From DATAAM01 sp036260075 (GTDB lineage: Bacteria; Actinomycetota; Acidimicrobiia; Acidimicrobiales; JAHWLA01): a stretch of 27,527 nt of DNA. Position numbers and translations under genes: made by a program. This document shows positions 13,431 through 20,275 of the stretch, in pieces. Position 1 is the first letter of the stretch. Each line of letters begins with the position of its first letter. Below the pieces are notes generated by a model that did no database searches, was not told the origin of the DNA, and saw only the letters and a program-made list of their open reading frames with translations. The stretch spans positions 1-27,527 of the forward strand of contig DATAAM010000073.1 in assembly GCA_036260075.1 (NCBI GenBank). Reading direction: 5' to 3'.

Positions 13431-15122
13431 CTATCCAAGCACGTTGCGGTCGAGGAAGGCGGCGACGCGCTCGAGCTCGTCCTCGGTGGTGGCCGGCCGT
13501 GACCAGCCGTGGCCCTCACCCTCGTAGACGTGGTGCTCGGCCTGGGGCACGCGCTCAGCCAGCGCGGCCGACTGCGCCGCGGGCACCACCACGTCGTCGC
13601 TGCCGTGCAGGACCAGCAGCGGATCGACGATCCGCGCCGCGCCGGTGATCGGCGAGCGGGCCCGGTAGCGGTCCTCGGCCTCGGGCAGGAGGCCGACGAG
13701 GGTGTCCGTGTAGTGCGCCTCGTAGCGGTGGGTGGTGGCGGCCATGTCGAGCAGGTCGACCACCGGGTAGAGCGCCACGCCCGCCGCCACCAGTCCGGGG
13801 TGCTCCTGCATGAGGCGCAGCACGGTGAACCCCCCGGCCGACGCGCCCATGGTCACGGTGCGGCGGGGGTCGCCCCACCCGTGCGCTCGGGCGGCACCGA
13901 CGGAGGCGGCGGCGTCGGCCACGTCGAGCTCGCCCCAGCGGCCGGCCAACGCCTGCACGTAGGCGCGCCCCCATCCGGTGGAGCCGCGGTAGTCGGGGAA
14001 GAGCACGGCCCAGCCGCGGTCGAGGAACCACGCCAGCCGGCCGTCGAACTCCACCCGCCGCTGGTCGGTCGGCCCGCCGTGGAGCCACACGAGCAACGGC
14101 CGGTCGGCACCCGGCGCGTACAGGCGGCCGTGCAGCTCGGTGCCGTCGTCGGCCGCGAAGTGCACGACCTCGGGCTCCGGGAGGTCGGCCGCCTCGAAGC
14201 CGCCCACCGGCCCGCGCAGGACGACCCGGCCGTCGACGGTGACGTTGGTGGGCGTGCGGGCGCCGCTGCGGAGGCACGCAAGCGACTCGCCCCGCCAGTC
14301 GAGCGCCGTGCAGACGCCCTTGGTGCGCTCGGTGGCCGCCCCGGTGGCCACGTCGAGCAGGAGGAGCCGGCCGAAGCCGCCCTCGTTGCGCGTGAACGCG
14401 ATCGTGCGGCTGTCGGGCGACCAGGCGAACGTGCGCTGCCCGGGCCCCCACGTGGGCCCCCCGTGCTCGAAGGGCTCGTCGAGCAGCCACAGGTTGAGGA
14501 ACCCCGTTCGGTCGCTGAGGTAGGCCAACCGGCCGTCGGACGACCACCGCGGCTGCTGGACCGCCACGCCCTCGCCGCCCGCCACGGGCCGGCCGTCGAC
14601 CACGATGCGGCTGTCGTCCCAGGGCATGTGGGGCACGTCCCACTCGTGCCAGGCCAGGCGGCCGTCGGGCGACCAGGCCGGGTCGACGCAGAAGTCGGCG
14701 GTGCGCGGCCGGGGCTCGGCCGCGCCCGTCGCCAGGTCGTGCACGACGACGCGGGCCAAGTCGGCGACGAAGGCGACGTGCCGGCCGTCGGGGGAGGCGG
14801 CCACGCCGGCGGCCTGCGCCTCCTCCAGCAGGATGCACGCCGGGCCGCCGTCGGCCGGTGTGAGCACGAGGTCGCCGCGCCCGGTGGCGTACACCAGCGC
14901 GCTGCCGTCGGGCAGCCAGTCGTACACGCCGCCGCGGAAGGCGGGCGCCGGATCGGTGGTGAGCACGAGCTCCGGGCCACCGCTGCTGGGGACGGCGACG
15001 AGCCGGGTGCCGCCCGCGTCGCGCACGACGCAGGCGAGGCGGGTGCCGTCGGGCGACAGTCGCGGCTCCGACAGGGCGCGCCCCCGAGCGGCCATCGCCG
15101 CGGTCACGCGTGGCTCGGACAC
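13431..15122 (-). CDS. S9 family (prolyl oligopeptidase-type) peptidase
   Basis: The product is a 563-aa serine peptidase. No signal peptide is seen, so it is probably cytosolic. Residues 1 to about 310 form a WD40/TolB-like beta-propeller with repeated SPDGR- and SPDSR-type turns (LSPDGTRLACVV, ASPDGRHVAFVA, WSPDGRLAWHE, WSPDSRTIAFT). The alpha/beta hydrolase domain runs from about 320. The triad is Ser428 in GASAGG, Asp510 in HGSDDVVVP, and His538 in EGHGW. The layout matches acylaminoacyl-peptidase and dipeptidyl-peptidase relatives that trim short peptides; it is somewhat shorter than the usual 600-700 aa. The GTG at 15122 has TAACGT 8 nt upstream, so it is probably leaderless. It is the first gene of the minus-strand run and is divergent from the coiled-coil gene pair. 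Confidence 0.88.
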   Translation of the reverse strand: MSEPRVTAAMAARGRALSEPRLSPDGTRLACVVRDAGGTRLVAVPSSGGPELVLTTDPAPAFRGGVYDWLPDGSALVYATGRGDLVLTPADGGPACILLEEAQAAGVAASPDGRHVAFVADLARVVVHDLATGAAEPRPRTADFCVDPAWSPDGRLAWHEWDVPHMPWDDSRIVVDGRPVAGGEGVAVQQPRWSSDGRLAYLSDRTGFLNLWLLDEPFEHGGPTWGPGQRTFAWSPDSRTIAFTRNEGGFGRLLLLDVATGAATERTKGVCTALDWRGESLACLRSGARTPTNVTVDGRVVLRGPVGGFEAADLPEPEVVHFAADDGTELHGRLYAPGADRPLLVWLHGGPTDQRRVEFDGRLAWFLDRGWAVLFPDYRGSTGWGRAYVQALAGRWGELDVADAAASVGAARAHGWGDPRRTVTMGASAGGFTVLRLMQEHPGLVAAGVALYPVVDLLDMAATTHRYEAHYTDTLVGLLPEAEDRYRARSPITGAARIVDPLLVLHGSDDVVVPAAQSAALAERVPQAEHHVYEGEGHGWSRPATTEDELERVAAFLDRNVLG

Positions 15123-15130
15123 GGGCGCCG

Positions 15131-15136
15131 ACGTTA
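15131..15136 (-). promoter_or_regulatory. -10 box for the leaderless S9 peptidase gene
   Basis: TAACGT on the minus strand lies 8 nt before the GTG. The same hexamer precedes glpX (8 nt) and the gene at 18317 (7 nt). Confidence 0.5.
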
Positions 15137-15169
15137 TCGGTGGTCCCCGGCGCGGCCGAGTGCCGGGCG

Positions 15170-15175
15170 TAAGGT
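15170..15175 (+). promoter_or_regulatory. -10 box for the small leaderless coiled-coil gene
   Basis: TAAGGT lies 6 nt before the ATG at 15182. It is divergent from the S9 peptidase promoter in a 59-bp gap. Confidence 0.45.
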
Positions 15176-15181
15176 TGGTCG

Positions 15182-15544
15182 ATGGCGTTGGTGGATCCGA
15201 TCGAACGGGAAGCGCCGCTCTTCGCCATCCTCCGCGAGCGGGCGTGCGCCATCGAGGCAGTCGACGACGTGGAGCGGCAGCTCCAGCGAGCCGACGAGGA
15301 GATCACCGAGTGGCTCGACGAGGCCGAGCAGGAGGGTGTCCGCATCCTCGAGCGAGCGCGGGCCGATGCAGCCCACGTGCGCTCGGCGTTGGCGGCCGAG
15401 GTCGGCGAGCTCCTGCACGACGTGCAGTCGTTGCACGACCGCCTGGCCGCGCTGGCAGTGCGAGCCGAGGGTGAGCCCCCGGCGGACGTCGTCCCGCCCC
15501 GCAACCGGCCCTTCCTGGCTCGGCTGTTGGGACGACGTTCCTAG
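15182..15544 (+). CDS. small coiled-coil protein, paralogue of the downstream hendecad protein
   Basis: The product is a 120-aa soluble, almost entirely helical protein. A coiled coil spans about residues 25-95, followed by a Pro-rich linker (EGEPPADVVPP) and a basic tail (RNRPFLARLLGRRS). Residues 43-63 (EWLDEAEQEGVRILE, then ADA) closely match the N-terminus of the next gene product (EWLDEAYAEGVALLE, then ADA). Both proteins end in a similar basic RP..L.RLL peptide. The pair therefore shares both ends, with the middle expanded in the larger one. The layout recalls DivIVA/GpsB and Scy/FilP type scaffold proteins of Actinobacteria, but I do not recognise it as any named family. TAAGGT 6 nt before the ATG suggests a leaderless mRNA. 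The next gene starts 48 nt downstream. Confidence 0.75.
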   Translation: MALVDPIEREAPLFAILRERACAIEAVDDVERQLQRADEEITEWLDEAEQEGVRILERARADAAHVRSALAAEVGELLHDVQSLHDRLAALAVRAEGEPPADVVPPRNRPFLARLLGRRS

Positions 15545-15559
15545 TACCGCGGACGAAGT

Positions 15560-15574
15560 ACTCTCGCCGAGAGT
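15560..15574 (+). promoter_or_regulatory. small hairpin between the coiled-coil genes
   Basis: ACTCTC-GCC-GAGAGT is a perfect 6-bp stem with a 3-nt loop. It sits 18 nt upstream of the second gene, just before its AAAGGG ribosome binding site (15578-15583). It might tune translation of the downstream gene. The 10-mer GAGAGTGGCA here also occurs (minus strand) in the repeats before the LPXTG-type gene. Confidence 0.35.
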
Positions 15575-15592
15575 GGCAAAGGGCGAAGCGCG

Positions 15593-17170
15593 ATGACCCA
15601 CGGCGACGACAGGATTGCCCGACTGCAGCAGGAGTGGTTGGACGAGGCGTACGCCGAAGGGGTGGCCCTGCTCGAGACAGCCCAGGCCGATGCCGAGCGC
15701 ATGCGAGCCGAGGCGGCCGCCGACGCCGACCGCATCAGAGCCGAGGCGCACGCGGTCACCGCCCACGCCGCGGCCATGCGGGCCGACGCCCATCGCATCT
15801 GCGAGGAGGCGGAGCGCGAGGTCGAGGAGCTGCGCACCGAGGCGCTGGCCGAGGTCGACCGGCTGCTGGCCGATGCCGAGCGCACCGGGCGAGAGACAGT
15901 GGAGGCGCTGCGCGAGGAGTTGCTGGCCGACGCCGTGCGGCTGCGCGACGAGGCGGCGGCCGACGCCGTGCGGCTGCGCGCCGAGGCGGAGTCGCACGCC
16001 GCCCACGTGCGCGCCGACGCCGAGGCCTACGCCGTCCGCGTGCGAGGCGAGGCCGACGTGGAGTCCGACGCCGTGCGCCGCCAGGCCGACCGCCACGCCG
16101 CCGCGGTGGAAGCGGAGGCGGCCAGCCACGCCGAGCTGGTGCGCAACGACGCAGATGCCTATTCCCGACGCGCCCGCGCCGAGGCCGACGAGGATGCCGC
16201 CCGAACCCGCCTGGAGGCGGCGGTGGAGGTGGCTCGCCTCGTCGCCGAGGCGGAAGTCGAGTCGGCACGCGTCCGGGCCGAGGCCGAGGAGGAGGCGGCG
16301 CGAGTCCGGGCCGAGGCCGAGGAGCGGGCCGACCGCCTGCGCGCCGACGCGCAAGAGGAGGCCCTCCGCCTGCTCACCGACGCGCGAGAGGAGGCCGACC
16401 GCGTGCGCGCCGACGCACAGGAGCACGCGACCAGGGTGCGGGCCGAGGCCGACGACGTTGCGGCGCGTGTGCGCACGGAAGCCGACGGGTACGCAGCCCG
16501 GGTGCACACCGAGGCCGATCGCCACGCTGTCGAAGTGCGCTCCGAGGCGGAGGAGCTGGCGGCAGCGATCGTCACGTCCGCCAAGCAGGAGGCCGACGAC
16601 CTCGTCGCCACCACCACGGCCGACGTCGAAGCCGCGGCCGCCCGCATCCTCGACGCCGCCCGGGCCGACGCCGCCGCCCTGCGGCAACAGGCCGAGGAAC
16701 AGGTGGCCGCCCTGCGATTGCAGGCCGAGCAGGAAGCAGCCGAGCGCACGGGCAAGGCGGCCATGCTGCTCATCGAGGCCGAGCTGCTGATCGCCCGCCG
16801 GCACGAGGACGCCGAGCGGGAAGCCGAGCAGCTGCGCCGCCAAGCCGCGGCCGAGGCCGAGGCGGCGTGGCAAGAGGCCATGGCGTCCATCCAGGCGCTC
16901 CAGACGGAAGCCGGCCTCATGCGCGGCGAGCTGGCCCGCCTCATGAACGAAGCGGCCAACCTGCTCCCCTCGCTCGACGCTGCCGACCGTGGGCTGCGGC
17001 TCGTCACCGACGAGGCCCCTCGCATCGCCGACGCGATCCGGGCCGCGGCCGAGGCGGAGGCCCGACGCACGCCCGGCACGCCGGCGTCCGCCGCCGCCGA
17101 CACCTCCGACAGCCGACCGGAGGAACGCCGCACCCGCCGGCCGCTCGGCCGCCTGCTGCCCAACAGCTGA
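15593..17170 (+). CDS. long hendecad-repeat coiled-coil protein (candidate cytoskeletal/polarity scaffold)
   Basis: The product is a 525-aa soluble protein that is helical from end to end. Residues 14-34 carry the motif shared with the upstream protein. Residues 118-348 are 21 consecutive 11-residue units with the pattern R-A-E-A-x-x-x-A-x-x-V/L and no insertion, for example RAEAEEEAARV and RADAQEHATRV. Looser units lie before and after. Such hendecads predict a right-handed or straight coiled coil about 35 nm long for this block. A second helical segment (about 360-470) precedes a disordered tail ending in RRPLGRLLPNS, like the upstream protein. Streptomyces Scy has comparable hendecad repeats and organises polar growth with DivIVA and FilP; a similar role is inferred only. 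The start has AAAGGG 9 nt upstream. A long hairpin follows the stop. Confidence 0.8.
   Translation: MTHGDDRIARLQQEWLDEAYAEGVALLETAQADAERMRAEAAADADRIRAEAHAVTAHAAAMRADAHRICEEAEREVEELRTEALAEVDRLLADAERTGRETVEALREELLADAVRLRDEAAADAVRLRAEAESHAAHVRADAEAYAVRVRGEADVESDAVRRQADRHAAAVEAEAASHAELVRNDADAYSRRARAEADEDAARTRLEAAVEVARLVAEAEVESARVRAEAEEEAARVRAEAEERADRLRADAQEEALRLLTDAREEADRVRADAQEHATRVRAEADDVAARVRTEADGYAARVHTEADRHAVEVRSEAEELAAAIVTSAKQEADDLVATTTADVEAAAARILDAARADAAALRQQAEEQVAALRLQAEQEAAERTGKAAMLLIEAELLIARRHEDAEREAEQLRRQAAAEAEAAWQEAMASIQALQTEAGLMRGELARLMNEAANLLPSLDAADRGLRLVTDEAPRIADAIRAAAEAEARRTPGTPASAAADTSDSRPEERRTRRPLGRLLPNS
15944..16636 (+). repeat. 21 in-frame 33-bp units encoding hendecads
   Basis: The 693 bp divide exactly into 33-bp codon blocks, each usually beginning CGN-GCC-GAG-GCC or a variant. 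Conservation is mainly at the amino-acid level, with much drift in the DNA. This argues for old repeat growth under protein-level selection and not a recent DNA satellite. Confidence 0.8.
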
Positions 17171-17175
17171 CAACC

Positions 17176-17233
17176 CCTCGTTTTGGGCACGGTTTCCCGC
17201 GCATAGCACGGCAAACCGTGCCCAAAACAGAGG
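17176..17233. terminator. long hairpin after the hendecad gene
   Basis: TTTTGGGCACGGTTT (17181-17195) and AAACCGTGCCCAAAA (17213-17227) pair perfectly. The stem extends by a G-C pair and, past one bulge, four more pairs to about 20 bp with a 17-nt loop. It fills most of the gap before the glpX promoter. The T-run is on the 5' arm and the A-run on the 3' arm, so it is not a classical intrinsic terminator. Confidence 0.6.
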
Positions 17234-17250
17234 TGCCCCGCGGCCCCGGC

Positions 17251-17256
17251 TAACGT
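17251..17256 (+). promoter_or_regulatory. -10 box for leaderless glpX
   Basis: TAACGT lies 8 nt before the ATG with no ribosome binding site between them. It is about 18 bp past the end of the long hairpin. Confidence 0.5.
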
Positions 17257-17264
17257 CCGCCGGC

Positions 17265-18260
17265 ATGGCGGCAGAACGACAGGCTCCCGACCGCAACCTC
17301 GCCCTCGAGCTCGTCCGCGTCACCGAAGCGGCTGCCCTGGCGGCCTCCCGCTGGATGGGCCGGGGCGACAAGGAGGGTGCCGACGGCGCCGCCGTCGACG
17401 CCATGCGCATCGTGCTCACAACCGTCCCGATGGACGGCGTCGTCGTCATCGGCGAGGGCGAGAAGGACGAGGCGCCCATGCTCTACAACGGGGAAGCGAT
17501 CGGCGACGGCACGCCGCCCATGACCGACATCGCCGTCGACCCCATCGACGGCACCACGCTCACGGCCAAGGGCCGGGGCAACGCCCTGTCGGTGATCGCC
17601 GTCAGCGAGCGCGGGTCGATGTTCGACCCCGGGCCGTGCGTGTACATGGAGAAGATCGCCGTCGGCCCCGAAGCGCGCGACGTGATCGACATCACCAAGT
17701 CGCCCACCGAGAACCTCAAGGCGATCGCGAGGGCCAAGGGCACGACCGTCCGCGACCTCACGGCCGTCATCCTCGAACGCCCTCGCCACGACGACCTGGT
17801 CGCCGAGGTGCGCGCCGCGGGCGCCCGCATCCGCCTCATCCCCGACGGCGACGTGGCGGGCGCCATCTCGACCGCCTGGCCCGAGTCGGGGGCCGACGTG
17901 CTCTTCGGCATCGGCGGCACCCCCGAAGGCGTCATCGCCGCCGCCGCCCTCAAGTGCATGGGCGGCCGGCTCCAGGGACGGCTCTGGCCTCGCAACGACG
18001 AGGAGCGCCAGGCCGCCACGGCCGCGGGCTACGACCTCGACGCCGTCCTGACCACCGACGACCTCGTGCGGGGTGACAACTGCTTCTTCGCCGCCACCGG
18101 CATCACCGACGGCGAACTGTTGCGAGGGGTCCATTACGACAGTCGGGGCGCAACCACCCAGTCTTTGGTCATGCGCTCGAAGTCGGGAACGGTCCGCCGC
18201 ATCGACGCCCGGCATCGCCTCAGGAAGCTCAGCGAGTTTTCCGCCATCGAGTTCGACTGA
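17265..18260 (+). CDS. glpX: class II fructose-1,6-bisphosphatase
   Basis: The product is a 331-aa cytosolic gluconeogenic enzyme that converts fructose-1,6-bisphosphate to fructose-6-phosphate. The signature segments are all present: GRGDKEGADGAAVDAMR (about 32-48), VIGEGEKDEAPML, AVDPIDGTTLTAKGRGNA (metal and substrate site), and LFGIGGTPEGVIAAAALKCMGG. The end HDD-type residues and SLVMRSKSGTVRRI are also typical. The length matches actinobacterial GlpX, the main FBPase in Mycobacterium and Corynebacterium. The TAACGT box before the ATG suggests a leaderless transcript. With glgE and glgP elsewhere in the window this fits active sugar-phosphate and glucan metabolism, but the genes are not clustered. 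Confidence 0.95.
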   Translation: MAAERQAPDRNLALELVRVTEAAALAASRWMGRGDKEGADGAAVDAMRIVLTTVPMDGVVVIGEGEKDEAPMLYNGEAIGDGTPPMTDIAVDPIDGTTLTAKGRGNALSVIAVSERGSMFDPGPCVYMEKIAVGPEARDVIDITKSPTENLKAIARAKGTTVRDLTAVILERPRHDDLVAEVRAAGARIRLIPDGDVAGAISTAWPESGADVLFGIGGTPEGVIAAAALKCMGGRLQGRLWPRNDEERQAATAAGYDLDAVLTTDDLVRGDNCFFAATGITDGELLRGVHYDSRGATTQSLVMRSKSGTVRRIDARHRLRKLSEFSAIEFD

Positions 18261-18303
18261 GCCCTAAACCCCCACGGTCCCCTGCCGAGAGAGAGCCGGT
18301 CGA

Positions 18304-18309
18304 TAACGT
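18304..18309 (+). promoter_or_regulatory. -10 box for the hypothetical gene at 18317
   Basis: TAACGT is followed after 7 nt by GTG at 18317. It is the third use of this hexamer in the window. Confidence 0.4.
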
Positions 18310-18316
18310 GAGGGGG

Positions 18317-18988
18317 GTGGATGTGGACGTGTCCGAGGTCGAGCAGGAGCTGAGCCGCATCCCGGAGGTCCGGGGTGTGCGCATCGTCACCGACCAGTTC
18401 GAACGGCCCGTCGAGGTGCACGTGCTGGCCGGCACGGCCAAGCATCCGAAGCAGGTCGTGCGCGACATCCAGTCGGTGGCCAAGGTGGCCTTCGACCTCG
18501 AGCTCGACCACCGGGTCATCTCCGTCGTCCAGCTCGACAACCACCAGCTCCCCGACGTGGCCGACGGTGGCGCCGTGACGGCGGCCGCCACCGCACTGGA
18601 GGACGACCGCATCACGGTCGCCCGGGTGGGCACGGCCCGCAACGGGCTGCGCTGCACAGCCACAGTGGGGCTGTCCCGCGCCGGCGAGGAGGAGGTGGGC
18701 CAGGCCGAGGGCACGGTGGCGTCGGGCAACATCCGGCTGCTCGTGGCCAAGGCCACGCTCGATGCCCTGTGCAGGCTCGACGCCCGCGCCGAGCGGCTCG
18801 ACGTGGAGGCCGTCGGTGTGCAGAACCTGGCCAGCCGCTCGTTCGCCACAGCCAGCATCGTGCTGCTCAACCCGCCCTACGAGGAGGTGCTTCTCGGGTC
18901 GGCACCCGTGCGCGCCGCCGGAGAGGAGGACGCCGTGGCCCGAGCCGTCCTCGACGCCACCAACCGCCGCCTGGCGTTCGTCGTCTAG
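18317..18988 (+). CDS. conserved hypothetical protein
   Basis: The product is a 223-aa soluble protein. The N-terminal part (EVEQELSRIPEVRGVRIVTD and onward, about 5-75) looks like a small ACT- or BON-like alpha/beta domain, with a helix followed by strands. The C-terminal half (about 90-223) has alternating strands ending in EEVLLGSAPVRAAGEEDAV and VLDATNRRLAF. This is loosely like the regulatory or dimer domain of LeuA-type enzymes; the resemblance is by eye and weak. There are four possible GTG starts (18308, 18317, 18323, 18329). The TAACGT box favours 18317, while the AGGGGGG run would serve 18323 as a ribosome binding site. It follows glpX by 56 nt and precedes an MFS gene by 19 nt. I do not recognise a function. 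Confidence 0.65.
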   Translation: MDVDVSEVEQELSRIPEVRGVRIVTDQFERPVEVHVLAGTAKHPKQVVRDIQSVAKVAFDLELDHRVISVVQLDNHQLPDVADGGAVTAAATALEDDRITVARVGTARNGLRCTATVGLSRAGEEEVGQAEGTVASGNIRLLVAKATLDALCRLDARAERLDVEAVGVQNLASRSFATASIVLLNPPYEEVLLGSAPVRAAGEEDAVARAVLDATNRRLAFVV

Positions 18989-19007
18989 ACGAACGAGCAC
19001 CGGCGCG

Positions 19008-20252
19008 GTGGGGGACACGCTTCGTCGCAACCGCGACTTCGGCCGCCTGTGGGCCGGACAGAGCATCAGCCAACTGGGCAGCCAGGTCACGGTGCTGGCG
19101 CTGCCCCTGGTCGCCATCCGCATCCTGCACGCCGGGCCGCTGGAGGTCGGCGCCTTGGCCGCCTGCGAGACGGCGCCGTTCCTCCTCGTGGGCCTGCCCG
19201 CGGGCGTGTGGGTCGACCGCTGGCGACGACAGCCGATCCTGGTGGTGGCCGACGTGGCCCGGGCGGCGGCGCTGGCCACCGTGCCGCTGGCCTACGCGCT
19301 CGACGTGCTCTCCATGTGGCAGCTCTACGTGGTGGCGGTCGTCACGGGCGTGTTCACGGTGTTCTTCGACGTGGCCTACCAGTCGTACCTCCCGGCCCTC
19401 GTGCCCCGGGAGCGGCTGGTGGAGGGCAACGCCAAGCTGGAGCTGAGCCGGTCGATGTCGCAGGTGGCCGGGCCGGGCGTGGCCGGCGTCCTCGTCGAGC
19501 TGCTGCGCTCGCCCTACGCCGTCGCCGCCGACAGCGTCAGCTTCGCCGTCTCCGCGCTGTTCGTCGCCCGCATCCGCACCCGCGAGGCGGCCATGCCCGC
19601 ATCCGACGCACGGGAGCCGATGCGGCGCAGCATCGGCGCAGGCCTGCGCTACGTGCTCCGCCACCCGGTGCTGAAGCGCATCGCCGCCTGCACGGCCATG
19701 TTCAACCTGTTCTCGGCCATCGGCATGGCGGTGTTCCTGCTCTACGCCGTCGACCGGCTCGGCATCAGCCCGGCCGTGATCGGGCTGGTGTTCTCGCTCG
19801 GCAGCCTGGGCTTCGTCCTGGGTGCCGCACTGAGCGCACGACTGGGCCGGGTGCTCGGGGTCGGCCCTGCCTTGCTGCTCGCCGCCGGAGTCGGCGGCGC
19901 CGGCTTCCTGCTGGTGCCGCTGGCACCGGCGGACACAGCGGTGCCGTTCTTCGTGGTCGCCATGTTCCTGGAGATGATGGGCATGCCGATCTACAACGTC
20001 CTCCAGGTCAGCCTGCGGCAGGCCGTCACGCCCACTCGTTTGCAGGGGCGCATGAACGCCACCATGCGGTTCGTGGTTTGGGGGGTGATGCCGCTCGGCT
20101 CGCTGGTGGGCGGCGTGCTCGGCCGCGCCTTCGGGCTGCGGGCGGCGCTCTGGGTCAGCGGCATCGGCACCACGTTGAGCGTGCTGCCCTTGCTGGGCCG
20201 CACGATGCTGAGCCTGCGGACCATCCCGGCCGACGGCGACGCCGCGGCCTGA
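19008..20252 (+). CDS. MFS transporter (MFS_3/enterobactin-exporter-like)
   Basis: The product is a 414-aa inner-membrane protein with about 12 hydrophobic segments. It begins LRRNRDFGRLWAGQSISQLGSQVT, the usual opening of MFS_3 efflux proteins. After the second helix come VGLPAGVWVDRWRRQPILVVAD, and later QSYLPALVPRERLVEGNAKLELSRSMSQVAGPGVAG, both characteristic of this branch. Members export drugs or siderophores, or have unknown cargo. The GTG at 19008 fits the family N-terminus; there is no clear ribosome binding site or -10 box. It follows the hypothetical gene by 19 nt and may be co-transcribed. It converges on the GGDEF-EAL gene with a compact palindromic hairpin at the junction. Confidence 0.85.
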   Translation: MGDTLRRNRDFGRLWAGQSISQLGSQVTVLALPLVAIRILHAGPLEVGALAACETAPFLLVGLPAGVWVDRWRRQPILVVADVARAAALATVPLAYALDVLSMWQLYVVAVVTGVFTVFFDVAYQSYLPALVPRERLVEGNAKLELSRSMSQVAGPGVAGVLVELLRSPYAVAADSVSFAVSALFVARIRTREAAMPASDAREPMRRSIGAGLRYVLRHPVLKRIAACTAMFNLFSAIGMAVFLLYAVDRLGISPAVIGLVFSLGSLGFVLGAALSARLGRVLGVGPALLLAAGVGGAGFLLVPLAPADTAVPFFVVAMFLEMMGMPIYNVLQVSLRQAVTPTRLQGRMNATMRFVVWGVMPLGSLVGGVLGRAFGLRAALWVSGIGTTLSVLPLLGRTMLSLRTIPADGDAAA

Positions 20253-20269
20253 TCAGCGACTGATCAGGC
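20247..20269. terminator. palindromic hairpin between convergent MFS and GGDEF-EAL genes
   Basis: GCCTGATCAG-CGA-CTGATCAGGC is a perfect 10-bp stem with a 3-nt loop that includes the MFS stop codon. Each arm contains the 8-bp palindrome CTGATCAG. It is 7 nt from the stop of the opposing gene. A bidirectional terminator is the simplest reading. Confidence 0.55.
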
Positions 20270-20275
20270 GCCGGG

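Noticed and set aside
15569..15578. 10-mer GAGAGTGGCA shared with the LPXTG upstream repeats as a regulon signal
   Set aside because: A single shared 10-mer between two intergenic regions in a biased genome is too weak on its own. It is mentioned only as a note.
15944..16636. CRISPR array or DNA tandem satellite
   Set aside because: The 33-bp periodicity is in frame, strongly diverged at DNA level, and codes for hendecads. There are no constant repeats with unique spacers.
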